This document shows, in pieces, positions 35,930 to 47,664 of a stretch of 64,000 bases of DNA. Origin of the DNA: Dillenia suffruticosa (lineage: Eukaryota > Streptophyta > Magnoliopsida > Dilleniales > Dilleniaceae). Both the position numbers and the translations under genes were made by a program. Location of the stretch: the NCBI GenBank assembly GCA_033439265.1, contig JAVTVX010000017.1:8082001-8146000 (forward strand), read 5' to 3'. The notes beneath the pieces are model-generated. The model searched no databases. It was not told the DNA's origin and was given only the letters and a program-made list of their open reading frames with translations. The first letter of the stretch is position 1. Each line of letters opens with the position of its first letter.

Positions 35930-37216
35930 GCTGCCCCTACTGTCCCATACGAGGAGTACTAGTGCGGCTCAGTGAACTCTGTCCTCCGAGTCCTAACTCA
36001 GGGCAAAAACTCCTAATATGCCCCGGCTTCCCACAGTGGAAGCAAGTGACCGTCACTGAACAAGCTCCGCTCGGATGGGATTGACTGCACCTGCGGCAAT
36101 AAGGGTGCCGCTGAGTAGTAAACTGTGCAGGGTAAGTCGGTGCGGGCTGTCTAAACCCCTGGGAGTACTGTCCCCGTCCCAGCTCAGGAAATCCAGATCC
36201 AAATCCGCCTCTGTACGAACTGGATCCCCTGCCCCTCTTGGAATTCTCCGCAAAATGAGACTTCTCCTTCTTTCTCTTCTGCTCTCTGTTCTCTTTCTGC
36301 CTAGTCTCAGCGCGGACCAAAGCCTCCGCGCGGTGATCAGAGTCTATCACCTCAGCCAGTGTAAACTGTGGAGTAACAGTCATATACCTCTTTATGCTGA
36401 GGCTAAGACCGTCCTCAAACTTGAAGCGCAAATACTGAGGTGTGGCCAGATCTGGTACAAATGCGGCAAGTCTCCGCATGTCTGCCTCATACTCCGAGAC
36501 AGATCTGGACCCCTGTGTAAGCCGTCCCAACTCTGACCTCATCCGGTCCTGCTGGTAGAGTGGAAAAAATCTGCGGTCAAACTCCCGAAGGAAGTCATCC
36601 CACCGCAATGGCTCTATCGCCTCATCAGTAAGGGTCTCCCACCATGAGAGGGTCTCTCCCTCTAATAATCGCTCTGCCACTTTCAGGCAGAGCTCCTCTC
36701 CAATCCCTAGATCGGTCAGAATCCTGCGGGTGCGGTTGATCCAATGCTTGGCTGCCGCAGCATCACCAAGCCCTGCAAAATCTGTGCACCCTAGCTGACG
36801 GGCCTCCTTAACCAACTGAGTCAGCTCATGTACCCTTCTAAGAATAGCCGAAGTGGCCTCACTCGGCTCGGACAAAGTAGAAGGACCGGCCACCGGCGGT
36901 GGAACCCGTGCCGTAAGAACTGGCGCTGCTGCAGGTACAGGCGCCACTGTAGGAGGTGGTGGGGCGGAATCTGGACCCCATGCGAAGCGTACCACTCATA
37001 CACCTGCCTAAAGGCGTCGAGTGTGGGTACAGGAGTCTCAGCCTGAGCAGCTGGCTGAGTAGGTGCCGGTGGTGGCACGCGAGTCGAGGTACGATCCTCC
37101 GGCTCGTCTAAGTCCTCTCGTACTCGTGGGGTCTCGGGTGCCCGAGGTACATCTGGCACTAACAGACCCTCAAGCGATGCGAATCTAGCACCTCTCCTTC
37201 CACGTCTAGGTGGCAT
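35930..37216 (-). mobile_element. gag region of the gypsy element
   Basis: The N-terminal start MPPRRGRRGARF is followed by a Pro-rich stretch, the retrotransposon gag domain (ERLLEGETLSWWETL and SVSEYEADMRRLAAFVP) and a CCHC zinc knuckle CFHCGKPGHIRSFC. The gag region is broken like the rest of the element. Confidence 0.9.
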
Positions 37217-37540
37217 AATTTTGCAAGAGAAAGATGTTTATTATCATAAAAAGAATAGGCACGGTTCAAGAATTTTGGACTAATCATAGCATGACTACCT
37301 TCACAAAAGGATGAGAGTCTTAGTTCAATAGGAGAAGAATATAACAAGTTAGGTTAGATACAACCGTATCTAACCCCCTAAAATAGATGAACTCATATGC
37401 CTATGACCATGTACTGGGACTTCATGACTGTATGAAACTCTCATGCATTAAGGACTTTAAAAACTAATATATTCGGGAATGTTTCCATGACTCTCTTCCT
37501 ACATAGCTCTTAACCAAGTCGGCTCCGATACCAATCCAAC

Positions 37541-40236
37541 TGTCACGCCCCGACCCGGGATCGTGAGCAGCCGCCCGTTACCCTGGATGCCGGCTGTATT
37601 TTTACAGAAAATCGGATAGAATCTCCCCATATATCGGAGGTCTCCCATATTAAAATAAACCTGTTACCTGTCCAAAAGGGGCCATCCCGGCCTCAAAATG
37701 CATATATTATCCTCACCAACAAATCAGATCATCCTACTGCACAATCCAGGGAAACGCAAAGCTAACAAACAATTCTCCACAGTCCTAACCACAGACCTCT
37801 ACTGCCATGCCCCCGTCAAAGGCATGGACAGCCGCCAGTCGCCCCTCCTGTGATTTAGAGGAGGCACCGAGCGATCCTAGAGGACAATTCTAAGACATGA
37901 CACATTCCCAAATACAGACGCAACAAAAAAGAAATGTCTCAATGCAATGTCATGCAGTGACATGAGAGTTCCACAATTTAAATGTCCATATTTATACAGT
38001 CATCCCAGAATTATAAAAATGGTCATCTATAGACCTCAGAATACAAATACATCACCAATACAAATTTGCAGCGGAAATATACAATAATTCCTCAAGTCCA
38101 GGCCTGATCTCCCAAAGAAACTGAGCGTCCTAAAAGCGACACTCCTTGTCAAATACTATCTCTGAAACAAAAGGGAAATGAGGGGTGAGTACTCGGGAAA
38201 GAATACTCAGTGAGTGAGTGGGTCAATGCAGTCATCAAATATGGAGTGTGAAACTGGAGTGTTAAAACATAAGTATATAAATCATATTTCAAATCATCAT
38301 GCTTTTTATTTCAACAATATATCGCTTCACGCATTTTCAAGTCAAATATGCATCCAAAGTACCATCATTTAAAATCATAGAGCTGCCAGCAGAAAATATC
38401 CTGGCAGAGGTCTACCGCGACCTATGACAGGTGCACCGGGGGTGTTATATACAAATTTCTTTAAAGTGCTCTCTACCCCGGCGTTGGCGACGAACCTCGT
38501 CCAGGTGCAAGACTTGGAGAGGATATCCAATCCAAATCCAAATCCTCCCCCTTTCGGGTTCAACCTGGCTAGTACCGTGTAGATAATCAAATCACGACAA
38601 CTCGTGGGATACCCCAGGCCTAGGCATATCCGGACGCCACCAAAGCGCCTCTCACGGTGTCTTTCGTAGCTACGGAACAATACATATCAAAGCCCTCAAG
38701 GCCAAAACCAATATCATATCAAAATGTGCCGAAATCAGGTTCATAAACCAATGCAACATATAGCATAAAATGGCACATTATACATTTCAACCACATGGAT
38801 GCATAATTTCATAATTCAATACAGTTTTTGCACACTCCAACGGTTCACAAAAGTCAATTTTAAAACCAGTCAAAACATTTCCAACATACGACAAATCATA
38901 CTCATTATCAAAATTTTGTAAAACAGGATTTACATATTAAACAAAAGCATTGAAATAAATCTCACTCATAATTTTGGGGAAGGTAGCGCACTCCCCAATA
39001 ACACCAAAATACGTAAAATAAGGCGCCCCTCAATCAAGTCACCAAAATAGCCAACCTAATCAATCATCACGATTTTTATCAATTTCCGACTATTTCAGGG
39101 TTTATCATTTTTTTCTTAATTCGTACGAACCCTAAATTTCTCAATTTATAAACAAATCAACTAATGCTACCTAATTTGACAAAGTTTATTCAAGGGTTGA
39201 AGAGATTTCATTTCTCTCACCTAGGATTCTTCGGATCTCAGATTTAGCTTTCGTTCGCCCGTCGGTTTGGTCTAAAACCTGAATGTTTCCAAATTTGAAA
39301 CAATTACGAACAATTTAAGTCCAATTACTAAAGAGATTCGAAACCCAAGTGCGAAAAATCGAAACTTAGACTCATTTACCTTCGCAGAGGCTTACGGACT
39401 GCCACGGGCCGTAGGCCGCGGGCTGGCGGGCTGATGGGCTGACGGGCCTGGTGGGCCGGCGGGCCTGATGGGTCTGCGGCATGGTGGGCCTGCGGCCTGG
39501 CAAGCCGGATCACGCGCTGGAGCGTGCTCGCGCTCGTGCTGGCGCTGGCGCTGGCTCACGTGCTGAAGCGCACTCGTAAGCTGGATCGTGCGCTGCTCGC
39601 GCTGTGGGTCGCACGCTGGAGCGCTCGCGCTCGCGCTCGTGCTGGGGCGTGCTGAGGCGCGCTGGGGTCGCGCGCTGGGGATCGCGACTGCTCGCGCGCT
39701 GCTCGAGCGCTGTTCGCGCGCTGCTCGAGCGCTGCTCGCGCTTAGGCTGGGTCGCGCTGGAGCGCGCTGGGATGCACTGGGGCGCGCTGGTGCTCGCGCT
39801 GGGGCGCGCAAGTGCGAGCTGGTGCAGGGACCGCACAGGGGCGCGCAGGGGCTCGTGCTACGGCGTGCTCGAGCGATCGCGTGCTCACACGAGGGAGGGT
39901 CGCACTGCAGCGCTCGCGCGCTCACGAGGAAGACTGCGCGGTGGCGCTTGCGCTCGCGCGGAGATGATCGCGCGGCTGTGCTCGGGCGGTCGCTCGCGGC
40001 GGAGGGGGGAAGCTGCAGCGGCTGTGGGTGGCGCTGGTGGTGACCGGCGGTGCTGGCGGCGGCGGCGGCAGCGGGAGGGGAAGAGACACGGCGGCGGGGA
40101 GAAGGGAAAAGAGAGAAGAAAGAGGGAGAGAAGAAGAGGGAGAGAGAAGAGAGAAGAGAGGGGAAAAGAGAGAGAGAAAATTGGGCTTTAAGCCCTAATT
40201 TTGTTTTTTTTTTTTTTTTTTTAATTGGGTATTACA
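37541..40236 (-). repeat. 5' LTR of the gypsy element (2.7 kb)
   Basis: Partner of the 29,387-32,108 LTR, of nearly equal length and with the same TG...CA ends. In element orientation it begins with a T/C-rich tract and GCC-rich sequence, which resembles a plant gene leader, then the CpG-rich block. Confidence 0.95.
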
Positions 40237-41614
40237 TTCAGAAACTTATTTAATAGTTTAAATGTATTTTTTTTTATATAAAAATTCAAACCCTGAATCT
40301 CAGGATTTGAAGAGGGGATTATAGTTTAAATGTATCAACACAATGACTTAGTGTATCGACCCAAAAACATCTATGTATCAACCTGCACCTTAGGGTAGGT
40401 CAATATGGCAATACACTCATTTATTCATTTCTAACACAAATCTCCTAAGTACATATCAACCCTCACTTAACTATATATCAACCTACAATGATTAAATTGC
40501 GGAGAAATATTGTGGCAGCAAAATTATATCAATCCTATATCAAATTATATCAACCCTTTCTATGTATTATACCAATCCAACAAAAGAAGATTCATAGACC
40601 TTTTTTCAATACATCATATCCAATAAAGTCCCAAATCTTTTCAAAATTATATAAAAGACATTATTGAAAATTCTAATACCAAATTTTCGGTATTATAATA
40701 TTAGAAAATTTATTTAATTAAAGAGAATGGCATTATCAATGAACTTGTTTGAAAATTCTTTAGTAAAATGTTAAATACAAATATGTAAATTTCATATAGA
40801 GATTCAATTGATCCTGTGCTAGCAAATTGATTTGGATCCACATTTTGACAAGGTAAAAAGTGTGGATATTGTTTTTGTGGAGATATTTGAGTGGTAAAGA
40901 GTTTTTACTCAAGTGATTTAATATTGAAACTTTCGTATATTTTCATTTTCATGACTCCTATATAATTATAAAAAAAGGGCGGGCGCATTGCAAATTCATT
41001 ATGGATCCATGATAAATTCAAATCTCATAAATTTAACAAGGAAATGCCAATTATTACTCTCAAGTTATATCTCTAACTTATATATTTATAGCTATTTATA
41101 TTACATAACCAAACATAACTTTGGTGCATTGAATGAATTTTTTAATAGAGTCGGTGTGAATTAATTATGATTTATTTTGTGATTCCAAAAAAAAAAAAAA
41201 AACTATTTCTTATTATACAGTTTTAAACTAACTAGTCCCCTAATAAATTAAAATAAAAAGTTATTAATGTTGAATATAATATTCTGGTTTATGCAAATGA
41301 CGACAGAAGACATTATTATTAATTTTATTTTTTTATATGTTGGAGGTTTGTATAAATTCATTTTAAATTTACATCATCAAAACAAAAACTATTATAACTT
41401 TTGGTGAGCAGCAATTAAATTAAAGCAATGATTAACTATCTTGCACTCAGGTTTTGTGAAATGTTCACCTCAAGCCCTAAAATAGAAAAAGGAAAAAAAA
41501 AAAAAAAAAAAAAAAACCAAACTAGCTACAATGGATATTAATCCACTCTTGAGACCACACAATATTTAAATACATTAAAATGAAAATATATTGGGAGGGT
41601 TTACTACAGGGGTA

Positions 41615-41690
41615 TTTTTTTTTTTTTTTGTTATACAGCGAGTTTTGAAATCGAGACCTTTTACGAGAGGAAAGAGAATAAAAGCAATTG
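41615..41690 (-). mobile_element. SINE-like tail
   Basis: A T15 run (41,615-41,629) is followed by gttatacagcgagttttgaa. In minus orientation this reads ggtctcgatttcaaaactcg (B-box-like), then ctgtataac and a poly(A). The terminal gtataac-A(n) resembles the gtgtaac-A(n) end of the short element at 62.9 kb. The 5' part is not clear. Confidence 0.4.
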
Positions 41691-43449
41691 AGAATCTTGA
41701 GTTTGATTTGAACTCAAGTTGCAGTTGCATGTTCATAATTTTGGATTAGATTCGATCATCATCGGTTTTATAATTGACTATGCTCGTAACTATTTGATTA
41801 TGACAATTATTTTTTTTATGTCAATTATGAGAATTATTATTATATAAGAAAGAAGCAACTTGTGTTTATCTAAATGGATAAGCAGTTTTTTTTTTTTTTA
41901 ATAATCTGTCAATTACTTCCCAGGTCAGAAATCTCAACTTGAATTAGTTTATTTTATTTTATTTTATTTTGATAATAATATTTCTTATTTTAATAAAAAA
42001 ATTTTTGTAGTAAATATAAAGATTTTACAAATGAAAATTAAACTAGCTTGCAAAAAAATTAAAATATTATTATATTAAATATTTTATTTAATCCGACTAA
42101 TTTCAACTTTCTTAAATGGTCCCTAAGCGATATTAATTAGCCTCTTAATTCAAATGAGGCTTCAAAATTTCAACTAAATTAAAATAGATTTGTGTGGTAT
42201 TCAAGTTTGCTTATCAAAAGTGTCAAAACATTGCGGTTCTTACAAAATCTGTCTGTAACATAATATTATTTTGTTCGATAAGGTGGTACTTAACTTTCAA
42301 GCCTAAAATGTCAACCTAAAACTACTTTAGGGTTCCCTCCTTTTCCTTATCGTCAAAATTAAAAAAAAAAAAAAAAAAAATGGCCAAACTCTCCGGACAC
42401 GTGAACAAGAAAAAAAGAATTCGTTGTCATCGTAAAGAATAGAAATTCATTTATTTGTAATTATGAATAATACATGTGAGCTTTAAGACTAGGGAGGAAG
42501 GAATTTATTTTAATTTTTCACATTTTATTTGTGTTCTTGACAAGGAATGATGCATGTGAGTTTACGACTGAGCAGAATTATGAAAAGTTTTGGTCCTTTT
42601 TTTTTTGGCCATTTCAAATAGACACTGTCGGAGGTTTCTGATTATTTGTTGCCCTAAACATGTCTATTTTAAGATTGACTTTGATTCCAATGACCTATCA
42701 TTAAAACATAGGTATTTATTTATTTAGTTTTGGGAGCTTTTATTAACGTTGTCTCGTAAAATTCTCTTTTCATTTTTAGTATATATTTTCAGTAATTATC
42801 TTCAAGCTGTTGGGTAAAAAAAGATCTCAATTTGTAGTGAATTTGATTAAAAACGTGCAATCGTATCATTTTTCAATATTGAATACATTCTTGAGAATAT
42901 GACCCTGAGGTTCTTAAGTCATACTTTGAGAATTTTTATATTAATATAGTGAGGCGTTGAGATTGGAGTATGTACATATTTTCCTCAAATCACATGTTTG
43001 ATGGTCAGAATCTTTTATATTCCTAATTTCATCCTAATGTGGCACCCGTGTTTTGTTTCTTCACACCGGTCTTACATTGAATATTAGAACCTTGAGAATT
43101 TCGCATTGAACCAAGGATGATACTCACACTCGGCCTAAAGAAATGTGTGTTAAATTTATTAACAAAATCTCGAATTTAAAATTTAAAAATTAAAAAAGAT
43201 TACGTTGAAAAAATTATTTTTTAAAATAAATATCTACAGTTGTTCGAATCAGATTAATTAGATTATAACACATAATACTCAAAATGAAAAAAAAAAAAAA
43301 AAAAAAATTTGTACGCACCCTAATAAGATTACAAACTTGATCCTGCATATAAACTCTTACTACCGAAAAAGCTATTTCGTTCTTCCCGAACATAATGGCA
43401 GAATGATAGCCAAAAACACTCCAAAGATTTTGAAGTCTTCTTACTTCTA

Positions 43450-43990
43450 CCCTTGTTCAATCCATCCCATCAATCAAGCATCACTTTCATGTTTGTAAGT
43501 AATGCAGCTTTTATTTCCCACCATTTCAAGCAATCTATTCACACACTTATTTTAATTATAATAATCCATTTAGAAAACACAGGTCAATCACTTGGGAGAA
43601 AAATAATGATCCATAAATTACTAATTTTTAGTTCGCAAAATTTGGATAATTTGAATGCAACCAGTAGATTAAATCCGAAGTGCAACCCAAGTAAAATTAA
43701 GTGGCAGTTCCTCCCTGGAGAATTACTCAGCTGAGATTGTTTCAATCCTTGTTTCAGGTATAGTTCTCTCGCATGTATATTATCACATAATTCAGGAACA
43801 TCAAGAATCAATCCGTAACATATTGATACACGAGATTTTTGTATATAAAGAAGGTAATATCTATACAAATAGACTTGCTAGACTAGGGATAGAAAATAGC
43901 TCTGGAGTCCACGAGCTATACAGAGAAGGATTTGCTTTAGAGATTTGTCTGACCTTCCTCCTACGAAAAAAAAAAAAAAAAAAAAAAAAA
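43450..43990 (+). mobile_element. LINE 3' end (RNase H C-terminus and poly(A))
   Basis: The plus-strand frame at about 43,823-43,960 reads HEIFVYKEGNIYTNRLARLG and VHELYREGF, matching the C-terminal RNase H consensus (REGN..ADRLARLG) of plant L1-type LINEs. A 25-base A-run follows at 43,966-43,990. Upstream the frame is lost, so the 5' border is a guess. Confidence 0.65.
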
Positions 43991-46900
43991 GATGGTGGAG
44001 GTTCACCGGAAAAAAAAAATGCGGAACATACGGCTGGCCAGAGCACCTAATGTTGACTTGGCGATGCGGAAATGTTTAAAAAAAAAAAAAGAAGTTAAAA
44101 GCGACGTGGCAGATGACGAATGGATGTTAGACTAGGTGGGCATACCTTTCGGGAGTTCAATCAGAATGGGAAACCACGAAAAGCAACTTTCTGAATCTAG
44201 CAAGTAATGCGTCCTGGTTCAAAAACAGCACCACAAGGGGATGTGTCACTCACTCGTGGAGGGCCCACCTAATACGACTTTGACGAGGATTTGGTACCAA
44301 TGAAATGAATTGAGCCATCCACGAACAAGAGCCTTTCATCAAAACATTTGACCTTTTTCCTTTAGCCACGTGGACGGCGATCGGATCGTGGTATTTCCCA
44401 AAACACCTCACACCTAAATAGTTAATATAAAAAATTTTGTGTTTATTATTCACCAATTGTAATTTTTTAAAAATAATAATGGCCGTGTTTTGTGCATATA
44501 ATGATTTATCAAAAGGTCAAATTCCTCAAATGTCAGTCTATTTATTTATAAATAATCTATTTTATTTAAATAATATCAAAAATATAAAACATCATCCCTT
44601 TATATTTAAATCAGTAAAACTAAAGATAATCAAAACAGCCACCTGTTTACCTAAATCATTGTTAGCCTTCTGCACTATATTTTGGCCCATTGGTTTATTA
44701 TAATAATCATGGATTACTTAATCCCACTAGGGAAAAAAATCAATTTAATTAATTTATCTTTCATGACATAATTGACCCGTAATATATTTTAGTGCTTTTT
44801 GCTTATTTGTCACCCAAAAAAAGGTTATAATTCTATTATTTTATAGTATTTTGAATTTTTTTTTCTAAAATATCTAATAAAAAACTTCAAATATGAAGGT
44901 AAAAGTGATACATGTTATAAGATAGTATATATTTAAAAAATATTATAAATTAAAATCAAATCAATTATTAATTTGATTTCGATAATATTTACCTTTTTTT
45001 TCTATATTTATAATATTTATATATATAACATTTTTTTGTATAAACTCAACATGTTATAATATTTTATCGAAACAATTAAATATTAGTATTTCATATTATT
45101 ATTATTATTATCTATTTTTTTAATGTAGTATTAGAATTATATTCTTAATGTGGTGACATAGTTGTGTTATTTATCAATACATATTAAAAAGTCAACGCTG
45201 CAGAAGTATTGGTATAGAAAGAATTATAAAATCTTAATTTTGTTTTTCTAAAACTAATTTAGGGAAAAATATGATTCGCAGATTTTGTTTTTTTTTTGGC
45301 TTTTTCTAAAAGAATTCCATAAACAAAATTAAAGACAAGTAGAAAGTTAAAATTCCATAAACAAAATTCGAAAGTTAAAATTTGACCTTTCGAATGTAAA
45401 GGCCGCTCGCACGGCACCCCAGGCCTACCCGTTAATGCAAGATACAATCAAATCTAACTTTGACCACTAGAAACATGGAACCTGGACGGAATCGAGCCTT
45501 CATACATGGAAGCGATCGAAAATTCTCCCCGTTTTTCTGTCTCTCACTTTTTGTTATTATTCTGAGAGAAAATCTGAGAGCCACCAAGTGTGGAGAAGAA
45601 CGAAAAAGCAAAGCTGTCTGCTCCTTTTTTGTTTTCCAATCAATTATTTTTCTACTTTTCCCCTCTTCATCAAATTCCATTGAATATTAGCTTTTTCTTC
45701 TCTTTTCACATTTTCTTTTCAATTTAATCCCAATTTTTAATTTGCTTAAATTTTGGTGAGGTAAATTCCTAAACAGGAATAGCGTTTTGTTACAAAAGGG
45801 GTTGTCTGAGTTGACGGCTGCATACCTTTTCCTGTAAGTCCTGATTTTGGTGGCATCTAATGTCATCAACCCCCCACCCCACCCCACCCCCACCATCAAT
45901 GGTTTTTATGTGAAGGGCATACGACTCAAGGTCGATTAATACACACATAGTGCAAGTGGGTAAGTTTACCCTCTATTCTATTTTGCAGCCTTTTTGCTCC
46001 TTTCTTTTTGATTTTCTTACCTGTTCTTTTTCTTTGAATTAAAAAGATTTTCCAGATAAGATTTTGGCTCCATAAATGGAGAAAACCAATTTTTAGTATT
46101 AATCATTTTGACATTGAATTTTTTAAATTGGAATATGTGTCTTACACGTTAATTATTAAAGTTGTTGATGAAAAATACATGTGCACGCTGAATACAGTAT
46201 ATGACTTTACCTTAAAATTACTTCTTAATTTTTTATTTTAGTCAAAGTTGGCCTTTTGTGTACTCTAAGGGAGAATTATTGACAACGGGGTGGGGAGCTT
46301 TGCGTGGGAACTAATTTCTTTTTATTTTTTGGGGGTTCCCTTTTTTTTGAGATTTCTTGGATTGGATTTATCTTTGTGACATTATGTGACATTGTCTTGC
46401 ATGTATGGCTTTTACTAATTCCATTTTCAATTTATGTACGAAAAAGTTTGTTGCACAATTTTAAATGGATCGTGTGGGGGAGATCATGTTTGTTTTGTTG
46501 GTTCTTTTATTAAGCTAAAAGGGGGAAAAAAGTAGTAAAGGAATTTGAGTTGAAAGAGAGTATTTGTTCTTGTTCTCGTTCAAAGTTGTACAAATGCCGA
46601 ACACTTGTTAATGGGCCTGTTTGTTCTTTTGTTGGTTCCCTTTTTTTCTGGCTTTTTGGAAGTGACATTGAAGAGGTTTGAATTCCTTTTTCTGAATAAG
46701 ACTTTACATTACACCACTCCCCCGTTTTTTTAATAGCCCCACCAGAAACTTTTTGGCATGGGTAATTACTCGAATGCTCAGATTTTCAAAATTATGAAAG
46801 GATTTGTGACCATATGTCCAGATAGACTAGCAAGCATGGATAGCCCACCCTTTTGACCAGCAAAAACAAAAAAGACACTGCATTACACTGCAGTTATTTA

Positions 46901-47664
46901 AAAACTTCCATTCTCTGTGTTCTGCAGCTGTTGTAAGTCTTTGATCTTGTGAACTAGAATGCATTCAACTGAGAATCCTTGAGTGAGGCCTAACCCACTA
47001 ACTGAGACACAACATAAGATTTTAACTGGTTATTATTAAGGCAATGTATTCAACAAAAGAAGGCTAGTTTCTTTCTCACCACTTCACTTGAGAATTAACT
47101 TCCACTAATACTAGGATGTTCTTTCCCGATCTTTCCATGAAGATCACAAGTGCGGTTAAACATTATAGTATGGTTTTGTGCTTCCGTGTTCCTTGCAGAT
47201 ACCACGTAATCATCCCAAGTCAAAACCTCAATAGGTGATAGATTATCTTCAATTGATCAATCATTGGAATTTAAATAATCAACGGTATAGCCTATCGGTG
47301 TTGATAATTCGCTTTGTCAGCTGGGCAAGTTTGACCTGTAAAACCGTTCATACTTATATAAGCAATAGCTACCCCAGTTCTGTTCATCATCTGCAAAAAG
47401 GTTTTACACTTTTGAAGCATCACTTGTCCCATCTCCTTTTGCTGCATTCATCACTTTTGTTTTCAGGGTTAGCTTCTGATTTTCTCTAACCATCACTATC
47501 AGCTAAATAGAAACTTTCTTTTGCAACTGTCTGATTGATCACTTTTCCATCCTGCACTGGTTTTGATGATAGGACACTATGTTGGGTTCCTCTTTTTATG
47601 TTTGCACTAATCATGCTCATCTCTTGTAACTGTGTGATAGGCGAAGTGTGAGTCTTTTTGCTCG

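Larger units (their letters stand above)
29382..40241 (-). mobile_element. Ty3/gypsy LTR retrotransposon, Tekay/Del chromovirus clade
   Basis: A full-length fossil element occupies 29,387-40,236 (about 10.85 kb), flanked by a 5-bp target duplication ttcag (29,382-29,386 and 40,237-40,241). It is read on the minus strand, so its 5' LTR is the one at 37,541-40,236. A primer binding site like tggtatcggagcc lies just inside that LTR (about 37,517-37,532), of the initiator tRNA-Met type. Internal parts in element order are gag, protease, reverse transcriptase, RNase H, integrase and a chromodomain-like end. The two LTRs differ at about 2-3 percent of positions in stretches I compared by eye, which suggests insertion on the order of a million years ago. 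The coding part is broken in about two or three places. Confidence 0.95.
40242..47660. other. Intergenic, AT-rich, with SINE and LINE tails; SULTR1 upstream region
   Basis: No gene seen. Contents are poly(A) or poly(T) runs at about 41,484-41,516, 42,361-42,380 and 43,287-43,307, a SINE-like tail at 41,615-41,690, a LINE 3' end at 43,450-43,990, and the upstream region of SULTR1. Just before its start codon, ctgtgtgatag at about 47,631-47,641 looks like an acceptor, so a 5' UTR intron is likely, but I could not place its donor. A C/A-rich cccaccccacccc tract lies near 45,870-45,890. Confidence 0.5.
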
